Source of the DNA: Rhizobacter sp. Root1221
GTDB lineage: Bacteria > Pseudomonadota > Gammaproteobacteria > Burkholderiales > Burkholderiaceae_C
Length of the DNA stretch: 64,000 nt
Assembly: GCF_001425785.1 (NCBI RefSeq)
Contig: NZ_LMDI01000001.1
Coordinates: forward strand, 232,865 to 296,864
Reading direction: 5' to 3'
How positions within the stretch are numbered: the first letter of the stretch is position 1; each line of letters begins with the position of its first letter. A program made the translations under genes and the position numbers. Positions 58,643 through 64,000 of this stretch are shown here, in pieces. A model generated the notes under the pieces. That model did no database searches. It was given only the letters and a program-made list of their open reading frames with translations, and was not told the origin of the DNA.

Positions 58643-61039
58643 ATGTCCAACCTCAACCTGGCGACCGCCCTGGTCGTACCGTTTGAACACCTGAGAATGA
58701 CCGACGTCGAGTCGGTTGGCGGCAAAAACGCCTCACTCGGCGAAATGATCAGCCAACTGGCAGCCTCCGGGGTGCGTGTCCCCGGCGGTTTCGCGACCAC
58801 CGCCCACGCGTTCCGGCAGTTCCTCGCCCACAATGGCCTGGCCGATCGCATCGCCAAGCGCCTGACCACGCTCAACACCGACGACGTCCGTGCGCTCGCC
58901 GAGGCCGGTGCCGAGATCCGCCGCTGGATCGAGGACACCCCGTTCCCGGCCGACCTGGAAGCCGCCATCCGCGCCGAATTCACCAAGCTGACGGCATCGA
59001 ACCCTGGTGTGTCCTTTGCCGTGCGTTCGTCCGCCACGGCCGAAGACCTGCCCGATGCCAGCTTCGCGGGCCAGCAGGAAACCTTCCTGAACGTCGTCGG
59101 CATCGACGACGTGCTGCACAAGATGAAGGAGGTGTTCGCCAGCCTCTACAACGACCGCGCCATCAGCTACCGCGTGCACAAGGGCTTCGCCCACGGCGAC
59201 GTGGCGCTTTCGGCGGGCGTGCAGCGCATGGTGCGCTCCGACCTGGGCGCCGCCGGCGTGATGTTCACGATGGACACCGAAAGCGGCTTCAAGGACGTGG
59301 TGTTCATCACGTCCAGCTACGGCCTCGGTGAAACCGTGGTGCAGGGCGCCGTCAACCCCGACGAGTTCTACGTCCACAAGCAATCGCTCAAGAACGGCAA
59401 GGCCGCGGTCATCCGCCGCAACCTCGGCTCGAAGCTCATCAAGATGGAGTTCGCCACGCCCGAGGAAAAGGCCAAGTCCGGCAAGCTCGTCAAGACGGTC
59501 GACACGGCCACCGAACTGCGCAACCGCTACTCGCTGAGCGACGCCGACGTCACCGACCTCGCCAAGTTCGCGCTGATCATCGAGCAGCACTATGGCCGCG
59601 CGATGGACATCGAGTGGGGCAAGGACGGCGGCGACGGCCAGATGTACATCCTGCAGGCGCGTCCGGAAACGGTGAAGAGCCAGCAGGCCGGCAAGGTCGA
59701 GCAGCGCTACAAGCTCAAGGGCACGGGCACCGTGCTCGTGGAAGGCCGCGCCATCGGCCAGAAGATCGGCACCGGCCCCGTGCGCATCGTGCACAGCCTG
59801 GCCGACATGGACACGGTGCAGGCCGGTGACGTGCTCGTCACCGACATGACCGACCCCAACTGGGAGCCCGTCATGAAGCGGGCCGCGGCCATCGTGACGA
59901 ACCGCGGCGGGCGCACCTGCCACGCGGCCATCATCGCGCGCGAGCTGGGCATCCCCGCCGTGGTGGGCTGCGAAACAGCCACCGACGTGCTGAAGGATGG
60001 TGCGCTGGTCACCGTGGCGTGTTCCGAGGGTGACACCGGCTACATCTACGACGGCCTGCTGGAAACCGAGATCAGCGATGTGCAGCGCGGCGAACTGCCG
60101 TACTGCCCCATCAAGATCATGATGAACGTCGGCAACCCGCAGCTCGCGTTCGACTTCGCACAGATGCCGAACAGCGGCGTGGGCCTTGCCCGCCTCGAGT
60201 TCATCATCAACAACAACATCGGCGTGCACCCGAAAGCCATCCTCGACTACCCGAACGTCGATCCCGACCTGAAAAAGGCCGTCGAATCGGTGGCCCGCGG
60301 CCACGCGTCGCCCCGTGCGTTCTACGTCGACAAGCTCGTCGAGGGCATCGCCACCATCGGGGCGGCCTTCTGGCCGAAGCCGGTGATCGTTCGCCTGTCC
60401 GACTTCAAGAGCAACGAGTACCGCAAGCTGATCGGCGGCTCGCGCTACGAGCCGGAAGAAGAGAACCCGATGATCGGCTTCCGTGGCGCGGCGCGATACG
60501 TGAGCGAAGCCTTCGGCGAAGCGTTTGCGATGGAGTGCGAAGCGCTCAGGCGCGTGCGCGGCGAGATGGGCCTCACCAACGTCGAGATCATGGTGCCGTT
60601 CGTGCGCACGGTGGGCCAGGCCAAGCGCGTGACCGAGATGCTCGCCGAGCAGGGCCTCAAGCGCGGCCAGGACGACCTGCGCCTCATCATGATGTGCGAG
60701 GTGCCGAGCAACGCGGTGCTGGCCGAGCAGTTCCTCGAGTACTTCGACGGCATGTCCATCGGCTCGAACGACCTGACCCAGCTGACGCTCGGCGTGGACC
60801 GCGACTCGGGCCTCGAGGTGCTCTCGCGCGACTTCGACGAACGCGACCCGGCCGTGAAGGCGCTCATCTCGCGCGCCATCGCGGCGTGCCGCGCGGTGGG
60901 CAAGTACGTGGGCATCTGCGGTCAGGGCCCCAGCGACCACCCCGACTTCGCCGACTGGCTCGCCAGCGAAGGCATCGTGTCCATCTCGCTGAACCCCGAC
61001 ACGGTGGTCGAGACCTGGCAGCGCCTGGCAAAACGCTGA
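58643..61039 (+). CDS. ppsA: Phosphoenolpyruvate synthase
   Basis: A 798-residue enzyme converting pyruvate and ATP to PEP, AMP and phosphate for gluconeogenesis. The N-terminal ATP-binding domain opens with [14 protein letters not shown]. The central phosphohistidine is His427 in [19 protein letters not shown]. The C-terminal PEP domain has [26 protein letters not shown] and Cys759 in [13 protein letters not shown]. The ATG at 58643 follows GGAG at 58632-58635; an upstream in-frame start would add an unrelated leader. Its activity is set by PpsR, encoded divergently next to it. Confidence 0.98.
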   Translation: MSNLNLATALVVPFEHLRMTDVESVGGKNASLGEMISQLAASGVRVPGGFATTAHAFRQFLAHNGLADRIAKRLTTLNTDDVRALAEAGAEIRRWIEDTPFPADLEAAIRAEFTKLTASNPGVSFAVRSSATAEDLPDASFAGQQETFLNVVGIDDVLHKMKEVFASLYNDRAISYRVHKGFAHGDVALSAGVQRMVRSDLGAAGVMFTMDTESGFKDVVFITSSYGLGETVVQGAVNPDEFYVHKQSLKNGKAAVIRRNLGSKLIKMEFATPEEKAKSGKLVKTVDTATELRNRYSLSDADVTDLAKFALIIEQHYGRAMDIEWGKDGGDGQMYILQARPETVKSQQAGKVEQRYKLKGTGTVLVEGRAIGQKIGTGPVRIVHSLADMDTVQAGDVLVTDMTDPNWEPVMKRAAAIVTNRGGRTCHAAIIARELGIPAVVGCETATDVLKDGALVTVACSEGDTGYIYDGLLETEISDVQRGELPYCPIKIMMNVGNPQLAFDFAQMPNSGVGLARLEFIINNNIGVHPKAILDYPNVDPDLKKAVESVARGHASPRAFYVDKLVEGIATIGAAFWPKPVIVRLSDFKSNEYRKLIGGSRYEPEEENPMIGFRGAARYVSEAFGEAFAMECEALRRVRGEMGLTNVEIMVPFVRTVGQAKRVTEMLAEQGLKRGQDDLRLIMMCEVPSNAVLAEQFLEYFDGMSIGSNDLTQLTLGVDRDSGLEVLSRDFDERDPAVKALISRAIAACRAVGKYVGICGQGPSDHPDFADWLASEGIVSISLNPDTVVETWQRLAKR

Positions 61040-61052
61040 ACCTTCACCGGCC

Positions 61053-61352
61053 GTGCCTGACGCCTCGCTGCTGATCGCACGGTCGCTGAAACTGCTGGCC
61101 GAGATCGCGCTGTTCGCGTGGCTCGGCCAGTTGCTTTTGGGGGCGCTGTTGGGCGCCGCACGTGACCGCAACGTCGTGTATGGCCTTTTCACCGCCATCC
61201 TGTGGCCGGTGCGGTGGTTCGTCCACCGGTTGCCGGCCGCCTGGCCGTTGCGCCGCCGCCGTGTGCTGGCCGCCGTGTTGCTGGCCCTGGTGTGGGCCGC
61301 AGCCCTCGCGTGGAAGGTCACGCTGTGCGTGGGCGGCGCCGTGTGCCGCTGA
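61053..61352 (+). CDS. Small membrane protein of unknown function
   Basis: A 99-residue protein with two hydrophobic helices (LLAEIALFAWLGQLLLGALLG and VLAAVLLALVWAAALAW) separated by an arginine-rich loop (VHRLPAAWPLRRRRV). The start is GTG at 61053 with no clear ribosome site, 13 bases after ppsA, suggesting cotranscription. I do not recognise a family. It precedes the DUF4212/symporter pair. Confidence 0.65.
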   Translation: MPDASLLIARSLKLLAEIALFAWLGQLLLGALLGAARDRNVVYGLFTAILWPVRWFVHRLPAAWPLRRRRVLAAVLLALVWAAALAWKVTLCVGGAVCR

Positions 61353-61429
61353 TGCCTCACGGGTTCCCAGGGGTCGACAGGGGCGCCGGGTGCTCCGAGA
61401 ATGCCGCGTCCGGTCCGGAGTCCTTCCCC

Positions 61430-61687
61430 GTGCATTCCCCTCCTGCGTCTGATCCGACCCGCTGGCGACTCGTGCGCGCCATCACGCTGGTGCTGCTGGC
61501 CATCTGGTTCGCTGTCACGTTCGTGGCCACCTTCTTCGCGCGCCAGCTCGATTTCATCTGGTTCGGCTGGCCGTTCGGCTACTGGGTGGCGGCACAGGGT
61601 GCGCTGCTGGTTTACCTGGTGCTGATCGGCGCGTACGCCTGGGTGATGGGCCGCCTCGACGCCGCCCTCGCGCGCGGGGCCGGCTAA
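61430..61687 (+). CDS. DUF4212 small subunit of sodium:solute symporter
   Basis: An 85-residue two-helix membrane protein (ITLVLLAIWFAVTFVATFFA and YWVAAQGALLVYLVLIGAYAWVM) ending in an Arg/Asp-rich tail. It matches the DUF4212 family, which always precedes the VC_2705-type symporter and is proposed to be its small subunit. The start GTG 61430, behind GGAG at 61416-61419, gives the usual size; an in-frame ATG at 61352 would add an unconserved N-terminus. One base separates its stop from the symporter start. Confidence 0.85.
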   Translation: MHSPPASDPTRWRLVRAITLVLLAIWFAVTFVATFFARQLDFIWFGWPFGYWVAAQGALLVYLVLIGAYAWVMGRLDAALARGAG

Positions 61688-61688
61688 C

Positions 61689-63803
61689 GTGTTCCGCTTT
61701 TTCCCGGTTCCCGGCCCACGCTCCTTCACGCAGCAGCTCAACCGGGTGTACGCCTGGTACACGCTCGGGCTGCTCGTGTTCATCGGGGCGCTGGCCGGGT
61801 TCGAGGAAATGGGGCTGGGCAAGCGGTGGATCGGCCTCATTTTCCTGCTGGCCACCGTGGTGCTGTATGCGGGCATCGGCATGCTGTGCCGCACCACCGA
61901 TGCCGACGAGTACTTCGTGGCCGGGCGCCGCGTGCCGGCGGCCTACAACGGCATGGCCACGGCGGCCGACTGGATGTCTGCCGCGTCGTTCATCAGCCTG
62001 GCGGGCACCGTGTACCTGCAGGGTTACGCCGGGTTGGCCTTCATCCTGGGCTGGACGGGTGGGTACTGCCTCGTGGCGCTGCTGCTGGCGCCGTACCTGC
62101 GCACCTTCGGGGGCTACACCATCCCTGATTTCCTGGGCGAACGCTACGGCGGCCACCTCGCGCGCGGCGTCGCGGTGGTGGCCACCGTGATGTGTTCGTT
62201 CCTGTACGTGGTGGCGCAGATCTACGGCGTGGGGCTCATCACCACGCGGCTCACCGGCGTGACCTTCGAGATCGGCATCTTCCTCGGGCTTGGCGGTGTG
62301 CTGGTGTGTTCGTTCCTCGGGGGCATGCGTGCCGTCACCTGGACCCAGGTCGCCCAGTACATCGTGCTGATCATGGCGTACCTCGTGCCGGTGGTCTGGC
62401 TGTCGGTCAAGCAGACGGGGGAGCCGGTGCCGCAGGCCATGTACGGTGCGCAGTTGCAGCAGCTGACCGAGCGGGAGCGCCAGCTCGCCACCGATCCGAA
62501 GGAGCTGGAGGTGAGGGCGCTCTTCAAGGCGCGGGCCGACGAGTACCGGGCGAAACTCGCCGATGTGCCGTCTGCGCTGGCCCGCGACCATGGCCGTGCG
62601 CGGGAACGCATCGAGGCGCTGCGGACCGCGCAGGCCCCTCTCGCGGACCGGCAGGCCGCCGACCGCAGCCTGGCCGCGCTGCCGGCCGACGAGGCCGTGG
62701 CGCGGGCGGCATGGACGCAGGCGCAGGTGAACGACGAGCTCCGGTCCCGGCCGCTCGGGGGCATGGCGCCGCACGCGCTGCCGTTTGCAGGGGACCCCGC
62801 GGGCAGTGCGGCCGAACAGGCCGCCTTCAACGACTCCCGCAACAATTTCCTCGCGCTGGTGTTCTGCCTGATGTTGGGTACCGCGGCCTTGCCGCACGTG
62901 CTGATCCGCTGCTACACCACGCCGTCGGTGCGCCAGACACGCCAGTCCATCACGTGGTCGCTCGTGTTCATCCTGCTGCTGTATCTCTCCGCGCCGGCGC
63001 TTGCGGTGATGGTCAAGCACGAGGTGTTCACGTCGCTCGTGGGCACGCCGTTCGACCGGTTGCCCGCCTGGATCGCCCACTGGACGAAGGTGGACTCGAC
63101 GCTGCTGTCGGTGGTGGACATCAACCTCGACGGCCTGCTGCAGCTGGGTGAGATCCGCATCGGGGCCGACATCGTCATGCTCGCCACACCCGAGATCGGC
63201 GGCTTGCCCTACGTGGTGTCGGGCATGGTGGCCGCGGGCGGGCTGGCCGCCGCACTGTCCACCGCCGACGGGCTGCTGCTCACCATCGCCAACGCGCTGT
63301 CACACGACCTGTACCATCGCATGATCGACCCCGGGGCGCCAGCGCGGCGGCGGGTGATGCTGTCGAAGATGCTGCTGCTGCTCGTGGCGCTGGCCGCGGC
63401 GGCGGTCGCCGCGCAGCGGCCCACCGACATCGTGTTCCTGGTCTCGGCGGCGTTTTCGGTGGCGGCATCGGCGTTTTTCCCGGCGCTCGTGCTGGCGGTG
63501 TTCTGGCGGCGTGCGAACCACTGGGGCGCGGTGTTCGGCATGTCGTCCGGCCTGCTGATGGCGCTCTACTACATGATCCGCAACGAATCCTGGCTGCGCG
63601 GGGTGTTCGGGGTGTCCGCCGAGCCGCTGCTGTGGTTCGGCATCCAGCCCATCTCGGCCGGGGTGTTCGGTGTACCGCTCGGGTTCGTGGTGATGGTGGT
63701 GGTGAGCCTGCTCACCGGCCCGCCCGACGCCCGGGCGTTGGCCCTGGTGGATCGCCTGCGGGCGAGAGGCGAGGGCGCTGCACCGGCCCCGGCTGGGCAA
63801 TGA
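61689..63803 (+). CDS. Sodium:solute symporter (SSS), VC_2705-type large subunit
   Basis: A 704-residue polytopic transporter of the SSS family, related to acetate permease ActP. The N-terminal cytoplasmic-membrane segment has [20 protein letters not shown]; family phrases include [34 protein letters not shown] and [25 protein letters not shown]. Between about residues 240 and 380 lies a long charged, Ala/Arg-rich insertion ([17 protein letters not shown]) that separates membrane helices. Typical substrates are acetate and other short carboxylates; the substrate here is unknown. Start is GTG. It pairs with the DUF4212 gene. Confidence 0.9.
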   Translation: MFRFFPVPGPRSFTQQLNRVYAWYTLGLLVFIGALAGFEEMGLGKRWIGLIFLLATVVLYAGIGMLCRTTDADEYFVAGRRVPAAYNGMATAADWMSAASFISLAGTVYLQGYAGLAFILGWTGGYCLVALLLAPYLRTFGGYTIPDFLGERYGGHLARGVAVVATVMCSFLYVVAQIYGVGLITTRLTGVTFEIGIFLGLGGVLVCSFLGGMRAVTWTQVAQYIVLIMAYLVPVVWLSVKQTGEPVPQAMYGAQLQQLTERERQLATDPKELEVRALFKARADEYRAKLADVPSALARDHGRARERIEALRTAQAPLADRQAADRSLAALPADEAVARAAWTQAQVNDELRSRPLGGMAPHALPFAGDPAGSAAEQAAFNDSRNNFLALVFCLMLGTAALPHVLIRCYTTPSVRQTRQSITWSLVFILLLYLSAPALAVMVKHEVFTSLVGTPFDRLPAWIAHWTKVDSTLLSVVDINLDGLLQLGEIRIGADIVMLATPEIGGLPYVVSGMVAAGGLAAALSTADGLLLTIANALSHDLYHRMIDPGAPARRRVMLSKMLLLLVALAAAAVAAQRPTDIVFLVSAAFSVAASAFFPALVLAVFWRRANHWGAVFGMSSGLLMALYYMIRNESWLRGVFGVSAEPLLWFGIQPISAGVFGVPLGFVVMVVVSLLTGPPDARALALVDRLRARGEGAAPAPAGQ

Positions 63804-63805
63804 TC

Positions 63806-63835
63806 TTCCGGCAGCCCCGCTTTTCGGAGTACAAT
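63806..63835 (+). promoter_or_regulatory. Candidate rpsF promoter
   Basis: TTCCGG at 63806-63811, an 18-base spacer, and TACAAT at 63830-63835. It leads into the ribosomal protein S6 gene with a leader of about 70 bases. Confidence 0.5.
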
Positions 63836-63912
63836 CGCGGGCTTACCTTGCCACACCCGGTTCTTTGACGCTTCGGGGTGGCTTCCTGCTACGGAAATCA
63901 GAAGGAGTTCCA

Positions 63913-64000
63913 ATGCGTCACTATGAAATCATCCTGCTCATCCATCCGGATCAGAGCGAACAGGTTCCGGCCATGCTGGAGCGCTACAAGGGCATCGTCA
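63913..64000 (+). CDS. rpsF: 30S ribosomal protein S6, N-terminal fragment
   Basis: The window ends inside this gene. The visible 29 residues, [20 protein letters not shown] and then MLERYKGIV, match the start of S6, which binds S18 and 16S rRNA. AAGGAG at 63902-63907 lies 5 bases before the ATG. The usual neighbours priB, rpsR and rplI would follow outside the window. Confidence 0.93.
   Translation, partial: MRHYEIILLIHPDQSEQVPAMLERYKGIV

Noticed and set aside
58500-58694. Small open frame in the ppsA leader
   Set aside because: It overlaps the ppsA start in another frame and shows no ribosome site or similarity.
58733-61897. Very long reverse-strand open frame opposite ppsA
   Set aside because: High-GC codon-position shadow of ppsA; His/Arg/Gly-rich with no recognisable domain.

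Overview
This 64-kb window is a chromosomal core segment of a high-GC (roughly two thirds G+C by eye) betaproteobacterium of the order Burkholderiales, probably from the Rubrivivax/Leptothrix/Rhizobacter neighbourhood. The placement is an inference from gene order (sucA-sucB-lpdA-zapE; ndk-rlmN-pilW-rodZ-ispG-yfgM-bamB-der-hfq-hflXKC-hisZ-purA; rpsB-tsf-pyrH-frr-uppS-cdsA-dxr-rseP-bamA-skp-lpxD-fabZ-lpxA-lpxB-rnhB) and from protein sequence. There is no rRNA, prophage, insertion sequence, CRISPR array or plasmid gene; one tRNA-Leu is present.

Layout. 1-3.4 kb: the 3' end of etfA (with an exact 93-bp internal tandem duplication), an acyl-CoA dehydrogenase, a nitronate monooxygenase-like protein and a small Cys-rich protein. 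3.5-10.4 kb: the 2-oxoglutarate dehydrogenase operon sucA-sucB-lpdA plus zapE, behind a structured leader. 10.4-15.4 kb: a PP2C phosphatase, a YdcH-like protein, a DinG-type helicase, bamD and rluD. 15.4-18.7 kb: a hairpin-rich intergenic region, then scpB and an rluB with very long disordered ends. 18.8-34.2 kb: ndk, rlmN, pilW, rodZ, ispG, yfgM, bamB, der, hfq, hflX, hflK, hflC, a DUF2065 gene, hisZ, purA and a phosphoribosyltransferase. 34.2-41.1 kb: tRNA-Leu(CAG), rnr, and a tightly overlapping reverse-strand operon amidase / D-amino-acid dehydrogenase / NAD(P)HX repair enzyme. 41.1-56.4 kb: the translation-isoprenoid-envelope supercluster rpsB to rnhB plus an rRNA methyltransferase. 56.5-64 kb: a secreted metallo-beta-lactamase-fold hydrolase that closely resembles methyl parathion hydrolase, divergent ppsR/ppsA, a small membrane protein, a DUF4212 plus sodium:solute symporter pair, and the start of rpsF.

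The main functional theme is envelope biogenesis. The window encodes three BAM components (BamD, BamB, BamA), the chaperone Skp, the site-2 protease RseP, the early lipid A enzymes (LpxD, LpxA, LpxB with FabZ) and undecaprenyl/isoprenoid supply (IspG, Dxr, UppS). A second theme is central carbon: electron-transfer flavoprotein with acyl-CoA dehydrogenase, 2-oxoglutarate dehydrogenase, and PEP synthase with its regulator.

Most of the window is ordinary core genome. The points most worth checking are the etfA tandem duplication, absence of hisS from its usual slot between ispG and yfgM, the structured RNA candidate before scpB, the methyl parathion hydrolase-like enzyme, the RluB tails, an RNase R without its N-terminal winged-helix region, and the amidase/DadA/NnrDE operon. 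I found no convincing new defence or mobile system.
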